This document shows, piece by piece, positions 1 through 7,310 of a DNA stretch of 38,301 nt. This DNA comes from Pseudobdellovibrionaceae bacterium (lineage in GTDB: Bacteria; Bdellovibrionota; Bdellovibrionia; Bdellovibrionales; Bdellovibrionaceae): positions 1-38,301 of the forward strand of contig CANFQX010000022.1 of NCBI GenBank assembly GCA_947449255.1. The letters run 5' to 3'. A program made the translations under genes and the position numbers. The notes under the pieces were generated by a model. The model was not told the origin of the DNA and did not search any database. It was given only the letters and a program-made list of their open reading frames with translations. Positions within the stretch are counted from its first letter, which is position 1. Every line of letters starts with the position of its first letter.

Positions 1-281
1 GTTGTGATTTCGATCCTGTCTAATTTTGAAACGTACTTTCGTCAAAAAGCGTCTCAATTTTAGAAGGTGTTGGAATAATGAATCAACCAGACCGTTCCTC
101 AAAATAGCCACACCGTGTCTTGGTGTCATAAATAATGAATAAATGCGCTGGAAAATATTTGCTGGTCTTTTCTTTGATCTCCATTGAGTTCCTTGAACTT
201 CATCCGATAGGGAAGGGTCAGTTTAAAATACTTCCCAATCCTTGCTTGAATGGCAGGATGCTTAAATGATCAGGAGGCGCT
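1..281. other. Intergenic region upstream of cheY-like gene
   Basis: No convincing gene is visible in these bases on either strand. The segment is AT-rich and presumably holds the promoter and leader of the downstream receiver gene, but no clear -35/-10 pair stands out. A purine-rich Shine-Dalgarno (AGGAGG, 272-277) lies at its right end. The left edge may contain the far upstream region of a gene outside the window. Confidence 0.5.
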
Positions 282-695
282 GTGTTTCCAGTAGCGACAA
301 AAATTTTGGTGGTTGATGACTTTTCTACGATGCGAAAAATCATCATCAGAGAACTCAAAACTCTTGGCTTTTTAAATATAGAAGAAGCCGATGATGGCAT
401 CACGGCCTGGCCTAAAATCAAGACAGCACAAGAGTCTGGCCAACCTTATGGATTTATTATCTCAGATTGGAACATGCCAGAAATGAAAGGCATCGATCTG
501 CTTAAGTCCTGCAAGAAAGAGGAAAAATTAAAAAATATTCCCTTTATCATGCTCACCGCTGAATCTGAACAGCATTGTATTGATGAAGCGAAAGCCTCTG
601 GTGCTGCGGATTATATCTCTAAGCCCTTTGATGCAAGTACTCTGAAGGTGAAGCTTGATGACATTTGGAGCAAATCTCAAAATAAAGCTGCCTAA
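282..695 (+). CDS. cheY: CheY-like chemotaxis response regulator
   Basis: This is a single-domain receiver protein of 137 residues, slightly longer than the roughly 129 of enterobacterial CheY. CheY carries phosphate from a CheA-type histidine kinase to the flagellar or other motor switch in the cytoplasm. The acidic pair D12-D13 sits in the motif VVDDFSTMRKI. The phosphoacceptor is D62 in ISDWNMP, the switch threonine T92 in MLTAE, the aromatic Y111, and the invariant lysine K114 in SKPF. These segments are very close to E. coli CheY, more so than generic receivers. The start is GTG at 282, chosen because AGGAGG lies 4 bases upstream. No output domain follows. No kinase or flagellar gene is adjacent, so the target motor cannot be read from context. 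A gliding-type complex lies 3 kb away, but a link to it would be speculation. Confidence 0.9.
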   Translation: MFPVATKILVVDDFSTMRKIIIRELKTLGFLNIEEADDGITAWPKIKTAQESGQPYGFIISDWNMPEMKGIDLLKSCKKEEKLKNIPFIMLTAESEQHCIDEAKASGAADYISKPFDASTLKVKLDDIWSKSQNKAA

Positions 696-719
696 AATTC
701 TTTTTAATTATTTATTTGT

Positions 720-755
720 TCGGCAGGGATAACCATTGCACCTGCCGATTTTTTT
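720..755 (+). terminator. Rho-independent terminator after cheY-like gene
   Basis: A perfect 7-bp GC-rich stem CGGCAGG / CCTGCCG (721-727 with 741-747), extendable by a T-A pair at 720/748, closes a 13-base loop. A run of seven T (749-755) follows. It lies 25 bases after the cheY-like stop codon and ends that transcript. Confidence 0.85.
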
Positions 756-791
756 GAGTCAATTTACGATTTGATTTCAGTCCATTCCTTG

Positions 792-821
792 ATTCTAATT
801 CTAATTCTAATTCTAATTCTA
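792..821. repeat. Hexanucleotide tandem repeat ATTCTA x5
   Basis: Five exact head-to-tail copies of ATTCTA (792-797 through 816-821) are followed by degenerate TCTAAA-like units to about 840. The array lies between two convergent genes, about 30 bases beyond the stop codon of the propeptide-like gene on the minus strand. It is a simple sequence repeat prone to slippage, and no coding role is apparent. Confidence 0.9.
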
Positions 822-852
822 AATATTAAATCTAAATCTGATAATTGCAGAT

Positions 853-1713
853 TTAATAGTAAACAAGATCGCGCTCGAAAAGAATTTTTCCGGTTGATGC
901 GCTGACTAGAAAATCTGAAGAATGCGCTCTTTGATCCTTGAACCATTGAGCATGGACAAGCCAAGATAATACACCTAAAGTTTCAGTCGTGTAAAACACC
1001 AGGGGGTTCGCATCAGCGGAGAGCTTAGTAGGAAGAGCCGGGGACATAATTTCTTTTAGAATGATGTCCTCTGCGGCATTGGCTGAGAACGTGATATCTT
1101 GATTCAGAGTCGCTACGGGCTTGAGTTCATTGTTAATGATGACAGGTGTGGATTCTTCAGGATGAGTGATGACTCGAACCCTACCGCCATAGACTGTGTA
1201 GCCATTAAAGGTCTGCTCGAGGTCATATTGATGAGGTATTTCATTTGCTTTCACTAAGGTGAGATTTGCATTTGGTGCTCCAAAAAGAGGTCTTAGTTTT
1301 TCTACAAAATCAGTGATATTTTGTTCATCCAAGACAGGACCTTCTGTGTTGCTAACTAAGATCGAGCGCACTTTAGTTTTACTGTTTTGATTGCTTGTGC
1401 TTGTGCTTGAGCTTGAGCTCCAGCCCATTCCAAAATCAGTGATGAGCTCTTCCATGCTGCTATAGAAAGCGCGTCCTGTAGGCGCTCCTTGAGGGATTCG
1501 AGCTGACTTGTATGCGGAAGCCGGGGCAATGGATATTTTATTTTTAGAATTTCCCTTTGCTTTGCTTTGATCGCCACCCTCATTCTTTAATTTGTCTGAG
1601 GATAAACTGAGCGAACCCTGAGTTGTCTGTTTTTGATTGATCGAAGAATTCAAATTCGCAAAGGCAATGAGAACTATGAGAGCTAGGAAACCAAAAAATA
1701 TTCTTTTTTTCAT
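853..1713 (-). CDS. Stand-alone FTP/PepSY-type metalloprotease propeptide protein
   Basis: The 286-residue protein has an N-terminal signal or anchor segment (about 4-20) and a low-complexity Lys/Ser/Gly linker with a Ser/Thr tract at 99-107. An FTP (fungalysin/thermolysin propeptide) region follows at about 125-205, recognisable from EQTFNGYTVYGGRVRVITH. A C-terminal PepSY-like part (about 206-286) ends in a pattern close to VSASTGKILF. In M4 and M36 proteases this module is the N-terminal intramolecular chaperone and inhibitor, but no catalytic domain follows here. The ATG directly abuts the TAA stop of the upstream metalloprotease gene, with zero bases between. The Shine-Dalgarno GAAGGGG lies inside that gene, so the two are almost certainly translationally coupled. 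I infer that it folds or inhibits the neighbouring protease in trans. The domain match is by eye and moderately sure. Confidence 0.72.
   Translation of the reverse strand: MKKRIFFGFLALIVLIAFANLNSSINQKQTTQGSLSLSSDKLKNEGGDQSKAKGNSKNKISIAPASAYKSARIPQGAPTGRAFYSSMEELITDFGMGWSSSSSTSTSNQNSKTKVRSILVSNTEGPVLDEQNITDFVEKLRPLFGAPNANLTLVKANEIPHQYDLEQTFNGYTVYGGRVRVITHPEESTPVIINNELKPVATLNQDITFSANAAEDIILKEIMSPALPTKLSADANPLVFYTTETLGVLSWLVHAQWFKDQRAHSSDFLVSASTGKILFERDLVYY
1393..1416. repeat. In-frame hexanucleotide repeat in propeptide gene
   Basis: Four consecutive hexamers GCTTGT, GCTTGT, GCTTGA, GCTTGA (plus strand) encode, on the minus strand, part of the Ser/Thr tract of the propeptide-like protein. Gain or loss of a unit would change the linker by two residues without a frameshift. 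Confidence 0.7.
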
Positions 1714-3153
1714 TTAAAAACCCCTTCGCGCGCATTCAGCTGTGAGAATAGCCGCAACCAAACCACCATCGGTAGAATTCGCCAGTGCGATTGATTTTTG
1801 GCAGGCTGATAAAAAGTCATCGTCACCAGTTAAGGCTGCCAAATGAGCTGAAAAAACTTTATCAATGGATCTAACACCGCGAGCTCCAATTTGGCTGTTG
1901 GCGGCTAATCGGGCTTCATACCAAATCGAACCCCAAATTCGACCAAGAATATGAATTTCACCATCGACCACCGTTCCTGCCGGTGAGCTGTAGACTTCTT
2001 GGGGTAAAAGGGCTCCTAGTTTAGAATAATTTCTGCGCAGTGTTCCTTCAAGAAATCCATCGACATTATTTACTAAAGACTCACCAATCGCTGTATTTTT
2101 TGGAAACATAATCAAAGCGTGATAGTCGGCAAGTCCTTCATTAATGGCTCGGAAACAGCCCTTATAAGTATCGCAGCACAAGCTTTTGCCAGAACTGCCA
2201 CACGCGATATTTTTAGTATGATCTTCAATGGCGTTGGCTGCAAAAAATACATTTCCATGACCGGCTTCGTGAAGGTAAACTTCCGCACTCAATGCCGTCT
2301 CTTGCAAGGCTCCGACAGGGTTTATATTCGTCTTAAAACCACCCATAAAAATAAGCCCAGAGCCCGTTGCAGTATCACCACTAAAGGCGGCATTGTTGTC
2401 ATAGGATGGTTTCGCAATGTAACTGAGGACTTCGATGTTTTTACCGGAACTGTACCAATGACCTGTCCAATTTAGCATAAAAGTCTTTTGAAAATTGAGA
2501 TAATGATGCGCCATCACGGCAGCTAATCTAAATGTGGTATCATTGCGATACGGCACTTTGAAATCCAGGCCAGGGAAGCAGGCATCATTAACGGTGACTG
2601 TCGTTGCAGTCCAGGTGATATCAGTCCTGATTCTATAAGTGGAATTCTTTAAGCAACCTGTAGCAACCTCATAGGAGGCAGGATCAAGGTTTACAGCAAA
2701 ATTTTGATAGCTGCTGAGGTCCATTGAGTTATTAGCAACCGTCGGAAAAAGGCTTCCCTTACTGGCCACTGGATTTTTAAAAAACAAACAAGCGTTGCTG
2801 CTTTTATCAGCGAAACAGTTTGTCGCTGTCGTTTGATTTGTTTGACCAAGAATCAATTGCGCATCCTGCTCCTTTTTTTTGCAGTCAGCGGCAGTGGTGC
2901 ATCCTAGTAAATTGCCATCAGTGGCTGGTGGATTTTGCGTGGGTGGAGGATTAGATGTGGGCGGAGTAACAGGCGGCACTGGTGGAGTCGTCGGATTAGT
3001 CGGAGTCACAACAGTTCCCGCGATTGTTGGATTAATAGTGTTGACCGAGTCAAATCCTTGGTTTGAGCAATTCTGAAAAAGAATCGTCATTGAAAAGAAG
3101 GCCAATGTTACCTTAGATATTTGCCCAAGCTTGTACCGATGGACAGAACTCAT
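1714..3153 (-). CDS. Secreted gluzincin metalloprotease lipoprotein (M36/M4-like)
   Basis: The protein has 479 residues. An N-terminal export segment ends in LFQNC with C29 as probable lipid-attachment Cys. The lipobox is non-canonical, but FQNC sites recur in Bdellovibrio-like lipoproteins. A Pro/Thr-rich linker spans about 45-80. The zinc motif HEAGH is at 295-299, and E339 in INEGLADY is the likely third ligand. H401 in EIHILGRIWGSIWYE matches the second active-site histidine segment of fungalysins (VHxxGxxW). The four Cys between motifs (318, 326, 327, 333) suggest disulfides outside the cytoplasm. No FTP propeptide precedes the catalytic part; it is encoded by the next gene downstream. 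The start is ATG at 3153 with AAGGGG 6 bases upstream. A surface or periplasmic protease is likely; the substrate is unknown. Assignment to M36 rather than M4 is tentative. Confidence 0.8.
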   Translation of the reverse strand: MSSVHRYKLGQISKVTLAFFSMTILFQNCSNQGFDSVNTINPTIAGTVVTPTNPTTPPVPPVTPPTSNPPPTQNPPATDGNLLGCTTAADCKKKEQDAQLILGQTNQTTATNCFADKSSNACLFFKNPVASKGSLFPTVANNSMDLSSYQNFAVNLDPASYEVATGCLKNSTYRIRTDITWTATTVTVNDACFPGLDFKVPYRNDTTFRLAAVMAHHYLNFQKTFMLNWTGHWYSSGKNIEVLSYIAKPSYDNNAAFSGDTATGSGLIFMGGFKTNINPVGALQETALSAEVYLHEAGHGNVFFAANAIEDHTKNIACGSSGKSLCCDTYKGCFRAINEGLADYHALIMFPKNTAIGESLVNNVDGFLEGTLRRNYSKLGALLPQEVYSSPAGTVVDGEIHILGRIWGSIWYEARLAANSQIGARGVRSIDKVFSAHLAALTGDDDFLSACQKSIALANSTDGGLVAAILTAECARRGF

Positions 3154-3196
3154 CTAATTCCCCTTTTTTGGATGTTCGCTGATTTGTCGACATCCC

Positions 3197-3215
3197 ACCT
3201 TAGTTTACATAAGGT
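3197..3215. promoter_or_regulatory. Dyad symmetry upstream of protease gene
   Basis: A perfect inverted repeat ACCTTA / TAAGGT with a 7-base spacer lies 44 bases upstream of the metalloprotease start. It also sits between divergent genes. It could be an operator or a leader hairpin, and no regulator binding it is known. This is a weak call. Confidence 0.3.
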
Positions 3216-3396
3216 CCTGGCCTACTTAAAATAGTTATTCATATTTTTTGGTGGGGGAGGTTTAAACAGGATCTAAAAAAAAAGAAATCTATATTTGAGT
3301 CAATGTCAGCGGAGGGCTAGCGAAATTTTGAAAAAAAGGGTTCAATTCCTGCAAAGAATGATTCCCTTACGCACCAAAACAAGACATCCTCTTGGT

Positions 3397-3648
3397 ATGA
3401 AAATATTTTATTTTTTCGCAATATTGATGATAAGTTCTGGTGTTTTTGCGCAAGATTCTACAAAAATCAACAAGCGCGTGGATCTTGAAGATGTAAAAAT
3501 CAAAGGGGAAGCCAATAAAGGAAACGTGAGCTTTTCAAATCGTTCCCGTCATAGTTTGAATGATCGAGTGAAATTGCGAAAAGATTTTAACAAGGAGATT
3601 CTTGAAAATCTGCCTGAAGAATTCAACTCGCAGAAGAAGGGTCAATGA
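3397..3648 (+). CDS. Small secreted protein of unknown function
   Basis: The 83-residue protein has a clean signal peptide (MKIFYFFAILMISSGVFA, cleavage expected before QDSTK). A short, highly charged mature part has about 65 residues with many Lys, Arg, Asp and Glu. It is not a family I recognise. The reading frame is open further upstream, to a TTG at 3295 and an ATG at 3358. ATG 3397 is preferred because it gives the textbook signal peptide, although no strong Shine-Dalgarno is present. Its 3' end overlaps by 26 bases the end of the convergent ExbD-like gene, last in the envelope-motor operon. It may be a periplasmic accessory of that system, but position is the only hint. Confidence 0.65.
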   Translation: MKIFYFFAILMISSGVFAQDSTKINKRVDLEDVKIKGEANKGNVSFSNRSRHSLNDRVKLRKDFNKEILENLPEEFNSQKKGQ

Positions 3649-4201
3649 TAAAGTTGATTCCCGTCCAGCCCTCATCAACCAGCACCCTCATCACTTTTTT
3701 GACTTCTTCGATAGGTGTTTTCTCATCAGCCTGCAAATTAACCTGACCTCGGAAATTTTTTTCTCCTCCAATTTGTCGTTCAATTTTACGCATGGCCTGA
3801 AGCATTTTTCTTAATTTGGGCAATTGGCCCTCGTTGATATCTTCGACATAAAGGGACTCGCCGCCATCAGCATTTTCAGCGTCAAACATCACTTTTTCTT
3901 TTACCACGGAAATCAAAGGGAATGACTGAAGCGGTTGTCCTTTTGAAGCTTTAGGAATGATGATATCTTTGGAAACGAAAAAAATTTCTCCCGTCGAAGA
4001 AAAATTCATAATTAGGTAGATCACAAGAATTGAAAACATATCCACCATGGGCGCCAAATTTAATGTAAAACTTTTTTTCTTTGCCTTGCGATGCCCAATG
4101 AGATGCCTGGTGTGAGCCATGTCAAACTGCGGATGAATGTGATTTCCTGGCACTTGCACCAGTCGATTCATGTTGCCTTTTACTTTTTCATTTTCTGACA
4201 T
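3623..4201 (-). CDS. ExbD/TolR-like motor subunit, extended N-terminus (AglS-type)
   Basis: Inner-membrane protein of 192 residues and last gene of the gliding-type envelope operon. ExbD/TolR proteins work with a TolQ/ExbB channel to harvest proton motive force. The single transmembrane helix (about 47-68) contains APMVDMFSILVIYLI, and D54 matches the essential proton-carrying Asp of TolR. A periplasmic domain of about 120 residues follows. The cytoplasmic tail before the helix is about 45 residues and rich in His and Lys, clearly longer than the 10-20 of standard ExbD/TolR, and may contact the FHA partner or the cytoplasm. The start is ATG 4201, five bases after the stop of the preceding ExbD-like gene. 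The pair of unequal ExbD-like proteins with one ExbB resembles Myxococcus AglR-AglQ-AglS. Confidence 0.85.
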   Translation of the reverse strand: MSENEKVKGNMNRLVQVPGNHIHPQFDMAHTRHLIGHRKAKKKSFTLNLAPMVDMFSILVIYLIMNFSSTGEIFFVSKDIIIPKASKGQPLQSFPLISVVKEKVMFDAENADGGESLYVEDINEGQLPKLRKMLQAMRKIERQIGGEKNFRGQVNLQADEKTPIEEVKKVMRVLVDEGWTGINFIIDPSSAS

Positions 4202-4206
4202 AATCT

Positions 4207-4659
4207 TCAGTTCGGATTGATTCCGACTTCTGGCCAGTCAGACTGGATCAAAAGATCGTACATTTTAATTAACTGCCCATAAGTGACCTGTGCCTCTGAA
4301 CTTAAAATAACATCCTTTTTCTCAGGAAATTTGTTTCGCCAGTCAGCTAATTTTATTCTCAGGGCTGTGACATCCCAAGACCCACTCACATTAGGAAATG
4401 ATGTTTCAACCTCATCTTCTAACAGAACAATTTTTACTGGATACATAAACACAGTCAACTTAGTCTTCTTTAAAGGTGGCTTGTCCGGCGGATTCAATGG
4501 ATCTGTTGCAGCTTCATTGGGAGCAGGAACTTTTTCAACTTGAACACTGACAGATTCGAGCTGTATCCATGCGGCCGTCATCAGCAGAAAGCAAATCAAC
4601 ACCGAAAATAAGTCGATAAAGGGAGTTAAATTAGGTTCGTTGCTGCCGCCCGCTGCCAC
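4207..4659 (-). CDS. ExbD/TolR-like motor subunit (AglQ-type)
   Basis: Second biopolymer-transport subunit, 150 residues. The short cytoplasmic tail leads into a transmembrane helix with LTPFIDLFSVLICFLL, where D16 is the predicted proton-carrying Asp. A Pro/Lys-rich linker and a periplasmic TolR-like domain follow. Its start is a GTG (4657-4659) that shares one base with the TAG stop of the ExbB-like gene (TAGTG), so translation is coupled and a fixed subunit ratio is expected. With the ExbB-like and the longer ExbD-like proteins it should form one channel. The specific AglQ label is an analogy from gene arrangement. Confidence 0.87.
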   Translation of the reverse strand: MAAGGSNEPNLTPFIDLFSVLICFLLMTAAWIQLESVSVQVEKVPAPNEAATDPLNPPDKPPLKKTKLTVFMYPVKIVLLEDEVETSFPNVSGSWDVTALRIKLADWRNKFPEKKDVILSSEAQVTYGQLIKMYDLLIQSDWPEVGINPN

Positions 4660-5309
4660 TATTTCTGCCTTTTTATTATTTTTTCTTTATTCACTAAAAT
4701 AAAATTTAAAGTCGCGACGCTGGCTTCATGAACATCATCAATAACTTTTGACGACCAAGAATTTAGCCAACCCCAACAAGTAAAAAGGACAATCGAAACC
4801 AACAGCCCAAAGCCAGTGGCATTGAGGGCCTCAGCAATCGAGGAGGCTAGGACTTTGGCCTTATCTGCCGGCGGCAAGTTGGCAACGGCTCCAAAGGCTG
4901 CAATCATTCCACTGACTGTTCCAAGCAGTCCAAGCAGAACCGCCACATTGGCCAAGGCAGATAATAAATCAATTCTCCTACCCAGGCGAGGTATTTCTCT
5001 TAGTGCCACCGCATCCATAGCCGTCTGAACTTCCTCTGGGCCATTTCCATTGGCAACAGAAACTAGGCCTGCCCTTACAATATTTGAGAGGGGGCCTTTA
5101 GACTGCGAAACAGCACTGATCGCCTTCTGCAATTCACCTTGAATGCAATAGGATTGGATAAAGTTGAGCAATTCATCTTTGTCAACTGCAGCAGCAGCTT
5201 TTAAAGTGATCGCGCGTTCAACAACAATGGCAACGCCAGCGGCAGAACAAGCTGCAATTGGAAACATGATATACCAGTGATCAAAAAAAATTGTACTAAA
5301 ACCCTTCAT
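4659..5309 (-). CDS. MotA/TolQ/ExbB-like proton channel protein (AglR-type)
   Basis: The 216-residue inner-membrane protein has three predicted helices (about 13-32, 117-141, 164-184), as in TolQ and ExbB. The hallmark segment LLGLLGTVSGMIAAF (126-139 region) lines the proton path, and SSIAEALNATGFGLLVSI is the second conserved block. It pairs with the two ExbD-like proteins that follow. Together they form a proton-driven stator powering work across the envelope through the upstream FHA/TonB-like protein. A gap of 27 bases separates it from that gene. In Myxococcus the equivalent AglRQS motor drives gliding. Tol-Pal or a nutrient-uptake ExbB is less likely because no TolA, TolB, Pal or TonB-dependent receptor is nearby. 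Confidence 0.9.
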   Translation of the reverse strand: MKGFSTIFFDHWYIMFPIAACSAAGVAIVVERAITLKAAAAVDKDELLNFIQSYCIQGELQKAISAVSQSKGPLSNIVRAGLVSVANGNGPEEVQTAMDAVALREIPRLGRRIDLLSALANVAVLLGLLGTVSGMIAAFGAVANLPPADKAKVLASSIAEALNATGFGLLVSIVLFTCWGWLNSWSSKVIDDVHEASVATLNFILVNKEKIIKRQK

Positions 5310-5336
5310 ACGACACCCTTACTTTAAATTTTAAGT

Positions 5337-7310
5337 CTAATTCTTACCAAATGGGAAGCCAATACTTGCCGTTGTTGGTTTCCCATTTTTTGCTGCAGGG
5401 AATTTCATCTTTTTAAATACTCCCATGACGCATGAATTTAGAAAATCTCCATTAGCAACTTCGGACCTTTTGACAGCAGCAGTTGACACACTTCCATTCG
5501 GGTTGATTTCCCACTCGTATTCAACACGACCTACAATATTAGAATCATTAAAAAGCGCTCGCTCATAACAGCGGTGAACATCTCCTAAAATTTGATTCAC
5601 GACTTTCATCACTTCTTCATTCGTGAGTCCTTGTTCGCGGCTTACTCCTGTAAAACTTGGCCTTCCAATAACAGCTCCAGCAACGCCTTGCTTGCCTGCC
5701 TTTGAATTTTTAGCTTGTGCATAACCAATTTTCCCGGAGGCTCCACCAAGACCTAAGCCCACTGTAGTGTTGGTGTTTGCCGATTCTGAGCCTCCCAAAC
5801 CAGACACTCTAATACCTGATTTTGCTGTTCCTGCTGGCCCTTTTTTAATATTGATGGTTGTACTTTTTGTGGCCCCACCGCCACCTGTAGGTGGAGTTGG
5901 CATTGAATTAAATAGATTTTCTAAGTCTTGTTCGGCCGATTTTTCTTTTATAGGTGGCGACGATGAAGCCTGTTTTTTTGCGATCACCTGCTGTGGCTTT
6001 TGAGGCAGTGAGATTTCCTTTGGTTTGGCTTTAACCAGGGAGGATTTCAGGACAGGCTTGGGCTTTTGAATTTTTTTTATTTTCTCTATTTTCTTTTCCA
6101 CCTTTTTTTCCTCTGCTTCTTTTGGTACCTCAATTGGCACTTCAATAGGAGGAGGGGGTGGTGGTTCAAATGCAAAAGTTTGCTTGGGTGGCTCTATAAG
6201 CAGTTTTGCAAAGCGCTGAGGCATATTTTTTATTTTAGGACCTTCTGACTTGGGGGCTAATGCGATAGCTAAAAAGCTCAAGATCAAATGTATAAATATT
6301 GAAATGGTAATAGCACTATTGAATTCATCCCTGTTCTCAATCCATGTTTTTTTTACTAAGGGCCTTGGAATGGGAACATAGCGAAGTCGAAACTGCATTC
6401 CAAAGCCAAGTTCAAGTGACACAACTTCATTCAATCCCACAATCAGACCGTATTTTGTGCTGATATCAGTAAGAGAGCCCGCTCCTAGTAAATTGCCCCT
6501 TGGAATGTCGACGCCATCACGATATAAACTCCAGTTCATTCTTTTTGAAATGGTTAACTGAGCCCCAATCTCTTTGAAACAACCAAAATCAAGTTCTCCC
6601 TGAAAGGTCGGAATATAAAGAGGCTCCGTTTGGCTGGGACCTAATTTGATTCGGTCACCTAAGTCAAAGTTTCGTATATCATAAATTTCATCTTGCCAGA
6701 TCAAAGCTCCTTGCAATGCTAAATCCTCTAACCCAAGATTTCTGATCTCAGGATCGGGTAGAATAGAAAAATCAATTCGCTCCCAAAGAAATTTTGAAGC
6801 TGGGGATTTTTTAAAAGGTACTGAATCCTCTATCTGCATATTTTTGTGTTCAGAGGGAGAAACAGGTTTTGAACTCGGCAAATTGATTTTATTATTTTTC
6901 TGGTTTAATATTGGGATATCACTGGGCAATTTTGGTAGGGCAACCTTAGCTGTAATGGTTAAGGTTTTGTCTAAGTCAGGATTTGAATTTTTTTCTTGAT
7001 CATTCTCAAGCTTCAAATTAAAAGTCAGATTTTTAATCTGAAATGAGCCTTCTTGCTTAAAATAAAAATGGTCCTCAAGTTTTTTTCCAAAAAGAATACC
7101 GTGAGAGCTATTGAGATCAGTGACCAAAATATTATTTTCTTCAACAGCAATGCTTCCGTGACTGCGTGAGACATAACTATAATCCTTCAAACAGAGATGA
7201 CAATCTTTGCTTCGGCCAAAAACGATTGGAAATCGATCGAAACTATCCTCAAGGATACAATTGCCGTCGATCAGGACCTGCACCCGCAGTTTATTTTGGT
7301 GAAGATTCAT
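5337..7310 (-). CDS. FHA-domain transenvelope protein with AgmX/TonB-like C-terminus (GltG-like)
   Basis: The 657-residue protein has a cytoplasmic FHA domain (about 28-100) carrying GRS (32-34), SRSHG (48-52) and NSSHG (67-71), the phosphothreonine-binding signature. A second globular cytoplasmic region of unknown type covers about 175-315. One membrane helix spans about 331-352. The periplasmic part starts with a six-proline run and Lys/Glu/Pro-rich stretches, as in TonB, then a Gly/Ser-rich linker. A C-terminal domain of about 90 residues (565-657) follows the AgmX/PglI-type pattern, with a Cys near HRCYERAL and another in NSCVMGVF. This layout matches GltG/GltJ proteins of the Myxococcus gliding complex, which couple the TolQ-TolR-type motor to periplasmic and outer-membrane parts. 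Its ATG overlaps the preceding TAA by one base. It probably transmits force and reads phosphorylation inside the cell. Confidence 0.83.
   Translation of the reverse strand: MNLHQNKLRVQVLIDGNCILEDSFDRFPIVFGRSKDCHLCLKDYSYVSRSHGSIAVEENNILVTDLNSSHGILFGKKLEDHFYFKQEGSFQIKNLTFNLKLENDQEKNSNPDLDKTLTITAKVALPKLPSDIPILNQKNNKINLPSSKPVSPSEHKNMQIEDSVPFKKSPASKFLWERIDFSILPDPEIRNLGLEDLALQGALIWQDEIYDIRNFDLGDRIKLGPSQTEPLYIPTFQGELDFGCFKEIGAQLTISKRMNWSLYRDGVDIPRGNLLGAGSLTDISTKYGLIVGLNEVVSLELGFGMQFRLRYVPIPRPLVKKTWIENRDEFNSAITISIFIHLILSFLAIALAPKSEGPKIKNMPQRFAKLLIEPPKQTFAFEPPPPPPIEVPIEVPKEAEEKKVEKKIEKIKKIQKPKPVLKSSLVKAKPKEISLPQKPQQVIAKKQASSSPPIKEKSAEQDLENLFNSMPTPPTGGGGATKSTTINIKKGPAGTAKSGIRVSGLGGSESANTNTTVGLGLGGASGKIGYAQAKNSKAGKQGVAGAVIGRPSFTGVSREQGLTNEEVMKVVNQILGDVHRCYERALFNDSNIVGRVEYEWEINPNGSVSTAAVKRSEVANGDFLNSCVMGVFKKMKFPAAKNGKPTTASIGFPFGKN

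Noticed and set aside
190-215. Possible flagellar sigma-28 promoter before the cheY-like gene
   Set aside because: TCCGATAG resembles the -10 GCCGATAA, but no TAAA-type -35 element is at the right spacing.
764-964. Short minus-strand frame with an Arg-Ile repeat
   Set aside because: It is a translation of the ATTCTA simple repeat and overlaps the 3' end of the propeptide gene in another frame.
2119-2475. 118-codon plus-strand frame inside the protease gene
   Set aside because: It is antisense to the clear metalloprotease coding sequence and has no ribosome site or recognisable domain.
3295-3396. Upstream extension of the small secreted protein
   Set aside because: It starts at TTG and adds basic residues in front of a complete signal peptide; ATG 3397 explains the export signal better.
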